In this document: piece by piece, positions 17,803 through 26,384 of the stretch
How positions within the stretch are numbered: position 1 is the stretch's first letter
Layout of the letters: every line of letters starts with the position of its first letter
From: Streptomyces sp. L-9-10
GTDB taxonomy: Bacteria > Actinomycetota > Actinomycetes > Streptomycetales > Streptomycetaceae
Assembly: GCF_004151105.1 (NCBI RefSeq)
Contig: NZ_PHRF01000047.1
Span: forward strand, 6,639 to 69,189
Reading direction: 5' to 3'
Length of the DNA stretch: 62,551 bases
Made by a program: the position numbers and the translations under genes
The notes under the pieces: model-generated
Told to the model about the DNA's origin: nothing
Seen by the model: only the letters and a program-made list of their open reading frames with translations
Database searches by the model: none

Positions 17803-19072
17803 GCTGTGCGCCGGTCACCGCCCCGGCAGCGGGTTTCGGGCGTTTGCGCCGGGTGAGGGGTTTTTCGATGAGGTAGTGGGACGCCGTGGCGGCGAGGAGA
17901 CTGGCGGCGACCGTGGCGGTCGCGTGCCACGTGTCGTCCACTCCCAGATCGGAGACCAGCCGGCTGAGCGGGTAATGCCAGAGGTAGAGGCCGTAGCTGA
18001 GATTGCGGCCCACCCAGACGAGCGGGGCCAGGGACAGTCCCCGGGAGAGCCAGGTACGGGGCTGGAGTTCCAGGGCCGCCACCACCGTCGCCGACAGCAC
18101 GGCGGTCACCAGGAAGCCGACGGTGTACCAGGGCATGGTCCACGCGTTCGAGCCGGTCATCGGCACGTACGCGACGATCAGCGCCAGGACCCCCAGCGCC
18201 GGCCAGGCGAGCCGCGCCGACCAGCGCCGCAGCGCGGCCAGCCGCGGGTCGTCCCTGTGCAGCCGGGCCACCAGGACCGCCAGCACCGCACCGGCCAGCA
18301 GTTGGTCCGCGCGGGTGTCCACCCCGTTGTAGATACGGTGTGCCGCGGTCGGGTTCCACAGGATCAACCGCCAGACCAGCGGCAGCAGACACAGCACCGC
18401 GGCGCAGAGCAGCACGGTCCGCGCGCCGACCCGACGCAGGAGCAGGACCAGTACGGGCGGCCAGATCAGGTAGAACTGCTCCTCCACGCTGAGTGACCAG
18501 GTGTGGGACAGCAGAGAGGTGTCACTCGAATAGACACCGGGCTGGGCGGCCCTGACGATGTTCATCAGGAACGTGGCGGCCAGCACGATCGCCGCCCACG
18601 CGCTGTCGAAACTCGGCAGCCGCGTGGTGAGCGCCAGCACGGCGCACACCGCGCAGACCGCCAGCAGGGCGGGGACCAGCCGCAGCCAGCGCCGCCAGTA
18701 GAAGGACCGCATGGCGACATCGCCGGTACGGGCGAACTCCGCCAGCAGCAGCCGGGTGATGACGAAGCCGCTGATGGTGAAGAAGACATCCACCCCCAGG
18801 GCGCCGCCCGGCAGCAGGCCCGGTTCCAGGTGGTAGACGATGACCACCGCGACGGCCAGCGCCCGCAGACCGTCCACGCCCTGGACCCGCCCGCCGGCCC
18901 GCAGCGCGGAGGGGAACCCGCGCCCGCCGCGGACGAGCCGGCCGTCGACCCGTCGTGGGAGGAGGGCCAGAGCGACACCGGGCCGGGTGGAGTGATGTCC
19001 GGCCCGGTCGGGTAGGTGAGCGGCAGCGGTGCCCGCGCTGCTTCGTGTGTCCGCGGTGGGTGGGGTGTCCAT
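17795..19072 (-). CDS. OafA/YrhL-type membrane acyltransferase (Acyltransferase 3)
   Basis: A 425-residue protein with about ten hydrophobic segments. Family signatures are GVDGLRALAVAVVIVYHLEP (catalytic His), GVDVFFTISGFVIT, FYWRRWLRLVPAL and WSLSVEEQFYLIWP. Such proteins transfer acyl groups from the cytoplasm to surface glycans, lipids or secreted sugars. The first ~65 residues before the conserved start are rich in Pro/Arg and not conserved-looking, so translation might start later; ATG 19072 is the first good codon (GGGAA upstream). The gene is convergent with the FUSC gene and unrelated to the iron-uptake genes upstream. Confidence 0.88.
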   Translation of the reverse strand: MDTPPTADTRSSAGTAAAHLPDRAGHHSTRPGVALALLPRRVDGRLVRGGRGFPSALRAGGRVQGVDGLRALAVAVVIVYHLEPGLLPGGALGVDVFFTISGFVITRLLLAEFARTGDVAMRSFYWRRWLRLVPALLAVCAVCAVLALTTRLPSFDSAWAAIVLAATFLMNIVRAAQPGVYSSDTSLLSHTWSLSVEEQFYLIWPPVLVLLLRRVGARTVLLCAAVLCLLPLVWRLILWNPTAAHRIYNGVDTRADQLLAGAVLAVLVARLHRDDPRLAALRRWSARLAWPALGVLALIVAYVPMTGSNAWTMPWYTVGFLVTAVLSATVVAALELQPRTWLSRGLSLAPLVWVGRNLSYGLYLWHYPLSRLVSDLGVDDTWHATATVAASLLAATASHYLIEKPLTRRKRPKPAAGAVTGAQLR

Positions 19073-19166
19073 TCATTTCCCGTGCCCGCGATGCGGCGGA
19101 GCACGCGGCAGTTAACCGAAATCTCAGAAACACCACCCGTCCGCCCCACACCGGCGCCTGCCCCAT

Positions 19167-19234
19167 ACCGGCGTCCGGGCCGCGACGATGCCCCGCCACA
19201 CCGGCGTACGGCCCACACCGGCGTCCGGGCCGCG
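19167..19234. repeat. Direct repeat between acyltransferase and siderophore-binding genes
   Basis: ACCGGCGTCCGGGCCGCG occurs exactly at 19167-19184 and 19217-19234 (50-bp period), with extra CACACCGGCG copies around 19147 and 19197. The region lies between two same-strand genes and may be a degenerate terminator or spacer repeat. Confidence 0.6.
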
Positions 19235-19266
19235 CGGCGGTGTCGCCACGGTGTCCCGGAAAGCGG

Positions 19267-20304
19267 CTACTTCAGTGGTTCGGCGAGCAGCGGGACGACC
19301 TTCTCCAGCGCGTACGCCACCGACAACACCGAGTCCGTCGAGAAGGCCGCGCTGAGGGTCGAGTCGTCGAACACCACCGAACGGCCCGCCTTGACGGAGG
19401 GGACGGCCCGGTACAGCGGGTCGTCGCTGATCTTCGCGGCGGGGATCCCGATGGGTGTCATCACCGTCAGATCGGCGTCGAGCAGATCGAGGTTCTCGCG
19501 GGAGACGTTGATGAAGAACGACGCGCCGGCCTTGGCGTCGACCCGCGGGTTGTTCGTGAAGCCGAGGCGCTCGATGAAGTCGACGCGGCCCGTGCCGTGC
19601 ACGTAGGCGCCGAACCCTTCGCTGGTCCGGGAGCCGAGCGTGATGGTCTTGTCCTTGAACTCGGGGTGGGCGGCCGCCGAGTCCCGGAACTTCTTCTCGG
19701 TCTCGGATATGACCGTCTTGCCCTTCCCGGGAACACCGAGGGCGGTCGCGACCATCTCGGTCTGCTCGCGCCACGAGATCTTGTACTGCTCGCCGCCCTT
19801 CGGGACGCCGATGGTGGGCGCGATCTTGCTGAGCGTGTCGTAACGGGACCGGTCGCCGCTGGACTTGGTGTCCAGGATCAGATCGGGCTGAAGGGCCGCG
19901 ATCTTCTCGAACTCCGGCTCCAGTGTGCCGATCATCTGGGGGCTCTTCTTGTAGAGGCCCTTCGCCCAGGGCCCGACCCCGTCGCCGCCGAACGCCAGCC
20001 AGTCGCTGGCTCCGACGGGCTGTCCGCCGAGCGAGAGCACTGCCTCGGCGTCGCCCCAGCCCAGCGCGACGACGCGCTCGGGCCGCTTCTCCACGGTGAT
20101 GTCCCCGAACTTGGTCGCGACGGTGGCGGGGAAGGCACCGTCCTCGGCGCCGGACGCGGCTTCCGGCGAGGAGCCGGCGGAGTCCGACGCGGTGCCGCAG
20201 GCCGTCAACCCCACGACGAGGGCGGCGAGTACGGCCCACAGCGCGAGGAGAGCCGGCCGGGGGCGGTGTGGGGAGGGGGCGGAGGGGTTGTTTCGTGATG
20301 ACAT
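19267..20304 (-). CDS. Ferric-siderophore ABC transporter substrate-binding lipoprotein
   Basis: A 345-residue lipoprotein of the FepB/FhuD/CdtB type. A signal peptide ends in the lipobox LTAC (Cys36). A Ser/Ala/Glu linker follows, then two lobes with family motifs RVVALGWGDAEAVLSLG and PEFEKIAALQPDLIL. It captures ferric siderophore outside the membrane and delivers it to the FecCD permeases encoded upstream at 21166-23333. An iron box overlaps the promoter region immediately before the ATG (20309-20327), so this gene can be transcribed separately from the upstream ATPase gene, 24 bp away, under DmdR1/IdeR control. Confidence 0.93.
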   Translation of the reverse strand: MSSRNNPSAPSPHRPRPALLALWAVLAALVVGLTACGTASDSAGSSPEAASGAEDGAFPATVATKFGDITVEKRPERVVALGWGDAEAVLSLGGQPVGASDWLAFGGDGVGPWAKGLYKKSPQMIGTLEPEFEKIAALQPDLILDTKSSGDRSRYDTLSKIAPTIGVPKGGEQYKISWREQTEMVATALGVPGKGKTVISETEKKFRDSAAAHPEFKDKTITLGSRTSEGFGAYVHGTGRVDFIERLGFTNNPRVDAKAGASFFINVSRENLDLLDADLTVMTPIGIPAAKISDDPLYRAVPSVKAGRSVVFDDSTLSAAFSTDSVLSVAYALEKVVPLLAEPLK

Positions 20305-20308
20305 GGGC

Positions 20309-20327
20309 TTAGGTTAGCCTATCCTAA
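20309..20327 (-). promoter_or_regulatory. DmdR1/IdeR iron box
   Basis: TTAGGTTAGCCTATCCTAA is a near-perfect 19-bp iron box (consensus recalled as TTAGGTTAGGCTAACCTAA). It lies 5 bp upstream of the binding-protein start codon and inside the operon, so iron repression of this gene is expected. Confidence 0.9.
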
Positions 20328-20328
20328 G

Positions 20329-21141
20329 TCACGCCTGAACCGGGGTGATGTGATGACGCCCGATCGGTACGATCATGGGCGTGCCCGAGGCGGGGTCCTC
20401 GGTGATCGAACAGCGCATCCCGAACACCTCCGTGACCAGCTCCGCCGTCACGATGTCGGTGGGAGCGCCCTCCGCCACGATCCGCCCCTCCTTCATCGCG
20501 ACCAGATGGTCCGCGTACCGGCAGGCCAGATTCAGATCGTGCAGGACGACCGCGATGGTGGAGCCGTACTCCCGGTTCAGATCGGTCAGCAGGTCCAGCA
20601 CATCGAGCTGGTGGCTGATGTCGAGGAATGTCGTCGGCTCGTCCAGCAGCAGGATGTCCGTACGCTGGGAGAGCGCCATCGCGATCCAGACCCGCTGCCG
20701 CTGGCCGCCGGACAGTTCGTCGACCGGCCGCCCGGCGAGCTCCAGCACATCGGTGGCCAGCAGGGCCCGCGCCACGGCCGCGTCGTCCTCGGACGTCCAG
20801 CGGCGGAACCACCCCTGGTGCGGATAGCGGCCACGGCCCACCAGATCGCTCACCGTGATGCCGTCCGGCGCCACCGGGCTCTGCGGCAGGATGCCGAGCA
20901 CCGACGCCACTTCCTTGGTCGGCATCTCCTGGATGCTCCTGCCGTCCAGGAGCACACTGCCCGAGGACGGCGCCAGCAGCCGGGCCATCGACCGCAGCAG
21001 GGTGGACTTCCCGCAGGCGTTCGGGCCGACGATCATGGTGATCGCGCCGGGCGGTATGTCCAGACTCAGCCCGCTGACGACCTCACGGCCGTCGTAGCCG
21101 AGCCGGACGTCCCGCGCCGCCAGCGTGTGCTCCGCACTCAT
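20329..21141 (-). CDS. Siderophore ABC transporter ATP-binding protein (FecE/FepC type)
   Basis: A 270-residue ATPase with Walker A GPNACGKST, signature LSGGQRQRVW, Walker B ILLLDEPTTFLD and a switch His in VVLHDLN. It powers import through the two FecCD permeases. Start choice: ATG 21141 is preceded by GGAAGGA with a 7-nt gap and begins close to the family N terminus; an in-frame ATG at 21162 would add 7 residues and sits 4 nt after the upstream permease stop. It is third in the minus-strand operon permease-permease-ATPase-binding protein. Confidence 0.94.
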   Translation of the reverse strand: MSAEHTLAARDVRLGYDGREVVSGLSLDIPPGAITMIVGPNACGKSTLLRSMARLLAPSSGSVLLDGRSIQEMPTKEVASVLGILPQSPVAPDGITVSDLVGRGRYPHQGWFRRWTSEDDAAVARALLATDVLELAGRPVDELSGGQRQRVWIAMALSQRTDILLLDEPTTFLDISHQLDVLDLLTDLNREYGSTIAVVLHDLNLACRYADHLVAMKEGRIVAEGAPTDIVTAELVTEVFGMRCSITEDPASGTPMIVPIGRHHITPVQA

Positions 21142-21165
21142 GCGCGAATCCTTCCGTTCCATCGG

Positions 21166-22281
21166 TCAGCCGCCCTTGCCCACACGGTTCGAGCGGGCCA
21201 GCAGCCACAGCAGATACGGGGCGCCGATCAGGCTCGTCACCACGCCCACCGGGAACTGGACGGAGCCCAGCAGATGTTGTGCCGCGAAGTCCGCGACGCT
21301 CACGATCAGCGCTCCCGTCAGCGCGGCGGGCAGCAGGGCCGCGCCCTGCCCCGGCAACAGCCGGCGCGCGATCGGCGCCGCCAGGAAGGCCACGAAACTC
21401 ACCGGTCCCGCCGCGGCCGTGGCCACTCCCGCGAGCGCCACCGCGCAGCCGATCAGCGCCAGCCGGCCGCGCTCCACCCGGGTGCCGAGCCCCCGCGCGG
21501 CGTCATCCCCGAGTTGCAGCGCGGGCAACGACCGCGCCGCCAGGAAGGTCAGTGGTACGAGCACCACCATGGCCCCCAGCAGCGGCCACAGCTGCGACCA
21601 GGACCGGCCGTTGAGGCTGCCCGCCAGCCATGCGAGGGCGTCCTGCGCCTCGGTCACCGCCGAACTGGTCAGCAGGTACGAGACGAGGCTGGACAACCCC
21701 GCGCCGATGCCGACGCCGACCAGCACGAGCCGATATCCGGCGACGCCCTCGCGCCAGGCCAGTGCGTAGATCGCCACCGCGGTCAGCACCGCCCCCGCCA
21801 GGGCGCAGACCGAGAGCGGGAGACCGCTGAGGCCGAAGGCCGCACTGGCCAGTACGCCCGCGGCGCTCGCGCCCCAGGTGATACCGATCATGTCGGGGCT
21901 GGCCAGCGGGTTGCGCAGCAGCGTCTGGAACACCGCCCCCGAGAGCCCGAACGCCGCGCCCACCAGCAGACCGGTCAGCGCGCGCGGCAGCCGCAGTTCG
22001 ATGATGACGAACCGCGAACCGGCGTCGCCCCCGCCGGCCAGGGTGGCGACGACCTCGCGGAGCGGGAGGACGAGATCGCCCACGGACAGCGCCAGGCACA
22101 GCGTGGCGAGCGTCGCGGCCAGCAGGCTGACGGTGACCACGGCGGCGCGGGCCCGGCCCGCCCGGCGGACCAGGGCGACCTCCCGTACGGCACCGGCCAG
22201 TCGCTCCTCCGTGAACGGGCCGCCGGGGGGCCGTATCTCTCCGGCCATGTCACGTCCCACGTCCGCCGCCGACTCCCTCAC
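21166..22281 (-). CDS. FecCD-family siderophore ABC permease
   Basis: A 371-residue polytopic membrane protein with about nine to ten hydrophobic segments and FecCD signatures LPRALTGLLVGAAFGLSGAV, QTLLRNPLASPDMIGIT and PVSFVAFLAAPIARRLLPG. The N-terminal ~60 residues are an extra polar, Arg-rich cytoplasmic extension. GTG 22281 overlaps the stop of the first permease by 4 bp (GTGA), so the two should be translated in a coupled way and form the heterodimeric channel. Confidence 0.93.
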   Translation of the reverse strand: MRESAADVGRDMAGEIRPPGGPFTEERLAGAVREVALVRRAGRARAAVVTVSLLAATLATLCLALSVGDLVLPLREVVATLAGGGDAGSRFVIIELRLPRALTGLLVGAAFGLSGAVFQTLLRNPLASPDMIGITWGASAAGVLASAAFGLSGLPLSVCALAGAVLTAVAIYALAWREGVAGYRLVLVGVGIGAGLSSLVSYLLTSSAVTEAQDALAWLAGSLNGRSWSQLWPLLGAMVVLVPLTFLAARSLPALQLGDDAARGLGTRVERGRLALIGCAVALAGVATAAAGPVSFVAFLAAPIARRLLPGQGAALLPAALTGALIVSVADFAAQHLLGSVQFPVGVVTSLIGAPYLLWLLARSNRVGKGG

Positions 22282-23333
22282 AGCTCCGCCAGATCGCGGC
22301 GGCGCACCAGCATCACGAAAGGCACGGCGCCGATGGCGGCCGTCACGATCCCCACCTGTACCTCACCGTTCGAGGCGATGAGCCGCCCCACGATGTCCGA
22401 GACCAGCAGCAGAACGGGCGCCAGGAGCATGCTGTACGGCAGGATCCACCGGTAGTCGGGGCCGGTGACGACCCGCGCGGCATGCGGGACGAGGAGGCCG
22501 ACGAAGCCGATGGGTCCGGCGACCGCGGTGGCCGCGCCGCACAGCAGCACCACCGCCGCGGCGGATGCCAGCCGGGCCATCCCCACGCGCTGCCCCAGCG
22601 CCCGCGCGAGGTCGTCACCGAGCGAGAGGGCGTTCAGCCGCGGACCCAGCGCCAGCGCGAACACGGCGCCCACACCGATGAACGGCAGCGCCTGCCAGAG
22701 AACTTCGGGATCCCGGTCGGCGAGCGAGCCGACCTGCCAGAAGCGGAACCGGTCGAATGTCTGACGGTCCGTCAGCAGCAGGGCGGTGGTCAGCGAGGTG
22801 AGCACGGCGCTGGTCGCCGCGCCCGCGAGAGCCAGCTTCACGGGCGTGGCCCCCTCCCGGCCGAGCGAGCCGATGCCGTAGACCAGGACGGCCGCGCCGA
22901 GCGCACCGAGGAACCCGAACCAGATGTACTGCGGCGGCTCCGTCAGCCCGAGCACCCCGATCGCGAACACCACGACCACGGACGCGCCCGCGTTGATCCC
23001 GAGGATGCCCGGGTCGGCCAGCGGATTACGGGCCACTCCCTGCATCACCGCCCCTGCCAGGCCCAGCGCCACGCCCGCCAGCAGACCGGCGACCGTACGC
23101 GGAACACGCACCTCCCGCACGATCAGCTGCCCCTTGTCGGACAGATCGGGATCGAGCAGCGCACGGAACACGTCACCCGCTCCGGCGTCTCCCGAACCGG
23201 TCACCAGGCTCGCCCAGGTCGCCAGCGCGAGGGCGGCGGCGGTCACCAGCAGCCCCAGGGCGAGCAGCGGACGGCTCAGGACCGCACGACCGGCCTTCCC
23301 GGTCTCCACGCCGGCCAGTGAGTCCGCCGTCAC
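22278..23333 (-). CDS. FecCD-family siderophore ABC permease, first gene of operon
   Basis: A 351-residue membrane protein with FecCD motifs VPRTVAGLLAGVALGLAGAV, QGVARNPLADPGILGIN and GPIGFVGLLVPHAARVVTGP. It pairs with the following permease to move ferric siderophore across the membrane. GTG 23333 is the predicted start with a GAAGG site 11 nt upstream. About 105 bp upstream lies a second, weaker iron box (23437-23455), so the whole operon is likely repressed by iron. No siderophore biosynthesis genes are nearby, which suggests uptake of a xenosiderophore or of one made elsewhere. Confidence 0.93.
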   Translation of the reverse strand: MTADSLAGVETGKAGRAVLSRPLLALGLLVTAAALALATWASLVTGSGDAGAGDVFRALLDPDLSDKGQLIVREVRVPRTVAGLLAGVALGLAGAVMQGVARNPLADPGILGINAGASVVVVFAIGVLGLTEPPQYIWFGFLGALGAAVLVYGIGSLGREGATPVKLALAGAATSAVLTSLTTALLLTDRQTFDRFRFWQVGSLADRDPEVLWQALPFIGVGAVFALALGPRLNALSLGDDLARALGQRVGMARLASAAAVVLLCGAATAVAGPIGFVGLLVPHAARVVTGPDYRWILPYSMLLAPVLLLVSDIVGRLIASNGEVQVGIVTAAIGAVPFVMLVRRRDLAEL

Positions 23334-23436
23334 GCCCCGCGGACCTTCGAACCGATCGTGCCACCACGCATGCGAGCCGCCCTCACTGCCTCTCCGCGTC
23401 CGGCTGTGCCACCGGGCGGAATCTCACCATCCGAAA

Positions 23437-23455
23437 AGTAAGGTGACCCTAACAT
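23437..23455 (-). promoter_or_regulatory. Second iron box, upstream of the permease operon
   Basis: On the minus strand ATGTTAGGGTCACCTTACT keeps the TTAGG and CCTTA half-sites of the DmdR1/IdeR operator with a less perfect centre. Its position 104-122 bp before the permease start fits promoter control. Confidence 0.7.
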
Positions 23456-23517
23456 TGAAGCGCGGCGGGGTGCGCACCCGCCCGGGGGCGCTCACCCGCC
23501 CGCCGGCACCCTCGGCG

Positions 23518-24552
23518 TCACGCCGATTCGCGCCGTACCAGTTCGGTGGGGAGGATCACCGTGGACGTGTCCTCCCCGCCGATCTGCGCGAGCAGCACGC
23601 GCACCATCTCCGAGCTGATGCGGTCCCACGGCTGCCGGATCGTCGTGAGCGCGGGCCGGGTGTCCAGCGCCGCCGGGGAGTCGTCGAACCCGCCCACCGC
23701 CACGTCGTCGGGCACCCGGCGGCCCGCGTCCCGCAGCGCGCTCAGCACACCCTGCGCCATCAGGTCGGACGCGACGAACACCGCGTCCAGGTCCGGTGCC
23801 CGCCGCAGCAGTTCACCGGCACACGACTCGCCGCTCGCCCTGCTGTAGTCCCCGGTGGCGACCAGCCGTTCATCGGCCTCGATACCGGACTCGGCGAGGA
23901 CGTCCCGGTACCCGGCGAGCCGTTCGGTGCCGCCCGGGGTGTCGAGCGGACCGGTCACCGTCGCGATCCGCCGGCGCCCGCTCCGTACGAGATGGCGGAC
24001 CATCTCCCGGGCGCCGTCCCGGTCGTCGGCCGCGACATAGCTGACCCGTGAACTCTGCCCCAGCGGCTTGCCGCAGGCCACCAGCGGGACGCGCGCCGCG
24101 CGCAGCTGCTCGGCGACCGGGTCCCCGGAGTGACTGGACACCAGCAGCACACCGTCCACATGGCCGGCGGTGATGTACCGCGTGATCCTGCGCCGTTCGT
24201 CCTTCGTGCCCGCGATCATCAGCAGCAGCGGAATGTCGTGGCCGGCCAGCGCCTGCGTACAACCCCGCAGCAGCACATTGAAGTTGGGGTCCTCGAAGAA
24301 GCGCTCCTGCGGTTCGGTGAGCAGAAAGGCGACCGAGTCGGACCGGCCCGTGATCAGACTGCGCGCGTGCCGGTTGACCACGTACCCGGTCTTGCGGATC
24401 GCGGCGTTGACCGCCTCCTCCGCCGCCGGGCTCACGTAGTGGCCGCCGTTGAGCACGCGCGAGACGGTGCCCCGTGAGACACCCGCCTCCCGTGCCACGT
24501 CATGGATCGTGGGCGGCTTGCGCCGGCCGTTGCTGCCCGTGGTGCGGCTCAT
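23518..24552 (-). CDS. LacI-family repressor of the galactan operon
   Basis: A 344-residue LacI/GalR protein. The N-terminal HTH reads TIHDVAREAGVSRGTVSRVL (residues 15-34) with the hinge helix near residues 55-65, followed by a periplasmic-binding-protein-like sugar domain. It is the last gene of the minus-strand operon (33 bp after the permease) and most likely represses both this operon and the divergent GH42/GH53 genes; two CG-centred dyads lie in the shared intergenic region (27765-27780 and 27852-27871). The inducer is probably a galactooligosaccharide (inference from neighbours). Confidence 0.93.
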   Translation of the reverse strand: MSRTTGSNGRRKPPTIHDVAREAGVSRGTVSRVLNGGHYVSPAAEEAVNAAIRKTGYVVNRHARSLITGRSDSVAFLLTEPQERFFEDPNFNVLLRGCTQALAGHDIPLLLMIAGTKDERRRITRYITAGHVDGVLLVSSHSGDPVAEQLRAARVPLVACGKPLGQSSRVSYVAADDRDGAREMVRHLVRSGRRRIATVTGPLDTPGGTERLAGYRDVLAESGIEADERLVATGDYSRASGESCAGELLRRAPDLDAVFVASDLMAQGVLSALRDAGRRVPDDVAVGGFDDSPAALDTRPALTTIRQPWDRISSEMVRVLLAQIGGEDTSTVILPTELVRRESA

Positions 24553-24585
24553 ACCTGTCGTTCTCTCATGATCGTGCCTGTCGCG

Positions 24586-25431
24586 TCAGGACTTTACGGC
24601 CCCGGACAGCAGATCCAGGCTCCAGAACCGCTGGATGACCAGGAACAGCGCGATCAGCGGCAGCACCGCGAGCAGCGCGCCGGTGATCACCAGGGTGTAG
24701 AGGGCGGGGGTGTTGGAGCCCTGCTGGAGCAGGGTGTAGAGGCCCAGCGTCACGGGGAACTTCCGGTCGTCGCCGAGCATGATGTACGGGAGCAGGAAGT
24801 TGTTCCAGACGGCGACGAACTGGAAGAGGAACACCGTCACCAGTCCGGGCACCATCATCGGCAGCGCCACCGACCGGAAGATCCGCCACTCGCCGCCCCC
24901 GTCCATCCGCCCCGCCTCCACCACATCGGGCGGTACGGCCGCGGTCGCGTAGATCCGCGCGAGATAGACCCCGTACGGAGAGAGGATCAGCGGGAGCAGC
25001 ACGGACGGATAGCTGTCCGCCAGGCCGGCCTTCGCCATCAGCAGATACTGCGGTACGGCCAGGATGACCGGCGGCATCAGTACGCCCGCCAGCAGTACGT
25101 TGAAGAGGGTCTCGCGGCCCCGGAAGCGGTAGACCGCGAGCGCGTAGCCGCTGAGCGCGGACACCGCGGTCGACAGCAGGGCGCCGAACCCGGCGTAGAA
25201 GAGGGAGTTGAGCATCCACCGCCAGTACACCCCGTCCCGGTACGCGGACAGGTCGGCGACATTGCCGGCGAACCCGGTGCCGGGCAGGAAGGTGAAGGTG
25301 GAGAACAGCTCCCGGCCGGACTTCGTGGCGGCCACCACGACCCAGGCCACCGGCAGCAGGCAGTACAGGGCGCCGATCAGCAGTGCCGTGGTCGGCACCC
25401 AGGCGATCCGGCGGGTGGTGGCGGCGGTCAC
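24586..25431 (-). CDS. Carbohydrate ABC transporter permease (MalG/GanQ type)
   Basis: A 281-residue permease with about six transmembrane segments and the EAA-type loop (VVEAGRMDGGGEWRIFRSVA) that contacts the ATPase. GTG 25431 overlaps the stop of the MalF-type permease by 4 bp. The operon has no ATPase gene; CUT1 transporters in Streptomyces commonly share the MsiK ATPase encoded elsewhere (established knowledge). Together with the neighbouring permease and binding protein it probably imports galactooligosaccharides released by the GH53 enzyme. Confidence 0.92.
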   Translation of the reverse strand: MTAATTRRIAWVPTTALLIGALYCLLPVAWVVVAATKSGRELFSTFTFLPGTGFAGNVADLSAYRDGVYWRWMLNSLFYAGFGALLSTAVSALSGYALAVYRFRGRETLFNVLLAGVLMPPVILAVPQYLLMAKAGLADSYPSVLLPLILSPYGVYLARIYATAAVPPDVVEAGRMDGGGEWRIFRSVALPMMVPGLVTVFLFQFVAVWNNFLLPYIMLGDDRKFPVTLGLYTLLQQGSNTPALYTLVITGALLAVLPLIALFLVIQRFWSLDLLSGAVKS

Positions 25432-26384
25432 TGGGTCTCTCCCCGGTTCGAACGGGAGCCCACGGTCCTGAGGAAGCCGAAGGACAGTACGAGCGTGATG
25501 ACGGCGATGACCACCGAGGTGGCCGCCGCGGAATAGATGTCTCCCTTGACGAAGGCGTCCTGATAGACCTTCATCAGCGGGGACCAGGTGGTGGACAGCG
25601 AGTTGGTCAGCGGCTTGAGCGTCGTGGGCTCGCTGAACACCTGAAGCGTCGCGATGATCGAGAAGAAGAAGGTCAGCACCAGCGAGGGCGCGACGATCGG
25701 GATCTTGATCCGCAGGGCCGTCTGGAGCGGGGACGCCCCGTCGAGCCGGGCCGCTTCGTGGATCTCCGCGGGGATCGAGCGCAGCGACGTATAGATGACG
25801 ATCATGTTGAAGCCGGTGCCGCCCCACAGGGCGATATTGGCCAGGGCCGCGTAGAGCGGTCCGCCGTCCAGCAGATCGGGCGCCGGCAGACCCGCCCTGT
25901 CGAGCAGGTAGTGGAACGGGCTGACGTCCGGCAGATAGAGGAAGCCCCACATCAGCGCCGCGATCACCCCCGGGACGGCGTACGGCAGGAAGATCGCGAG
26001 CCGCGAGAAACCGCCGAGCCGAGTGCGCTCGGCGTCCAGCATCAGCGCGAGGACGAGGGCGAGCCCCAGCATCGACGGCACGACGATCGCCCCGTAGCCC
26101 AGCACACGCAGCGCACTGGCGAGCAGCTCGGAGTCGGAGAGCGCGGCGGTGTAGTGGGAGAGCCCCGCCCACACCTCCTGCCGCGCCCCCGAGCCCAGCC
26201 CGAGCCCCTTGACCTCGACCTTTCGCAGGCTCAGATAGACGGCGTACCCGATGGGCAGGGCGAAGAAGAGCGCGAACAGCACGACGGCGGGGAGGAGGAA
26301 GGCGTACGGGGCACCCCGTACCCGCCACCCGGAGGGGCCGCGTCCGGAGTGCCCGGCCCGAGTGGCACGCGGGTCCGGGGCCAT
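25428..26384 (-). CDS. Carbohydrate ABC transporter permease (MalF/GanP type)
   Basis: A 318-residue permease with six hydrophobic segments and an EAA loop (EIHEAARLDGASPLQTALRI). ATG 26384 shares one base with the stop codon of the binding-protein gene; a GTG at 26387 would give a 4-bp overlap. It is the second gene of the operon, forming a heterodimer with the following permease. The ~20-residue N-terminal polar extension before the first membrane segment is typical of MalF-like proteins. Confidence 0.92.
   Translation of the reverse strand: MAPDPRATRAGHSGRGPSGWRVRGAPYAFLLPAVVLFALFFALPIGYAVYLSLRKVEVKGLGLGSGARQEVWAGLSHYTAALSDSELLASALRVLGYGAIVVPSMLGLALVLALMLDAERTRLGGFSRLAIFLPYAVPGVIAALMWGFLYLPDVSPFHYLLDRAGLPAPDLLDGGPLYAALANIALWGGTGFNMIVIYTSLRSIPAEIHEAARLDGASPLQTALRIKIPIVAPSLVLTFFFSIIATLQVFSEPTTLKPLTNSLSTTWSPLMKVYQDAFVKGDIYSAAATSVVIAVITLVLSFGFLRTVGSRSNRGETQ

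Noticed and set aside
19073..19266. CRISPR-like array from the CACACCGGCG repeats
   Set aside because: Repeats are short, unevenly spaced and imperfect with no cas genes; simple local duplication is a better explanation.
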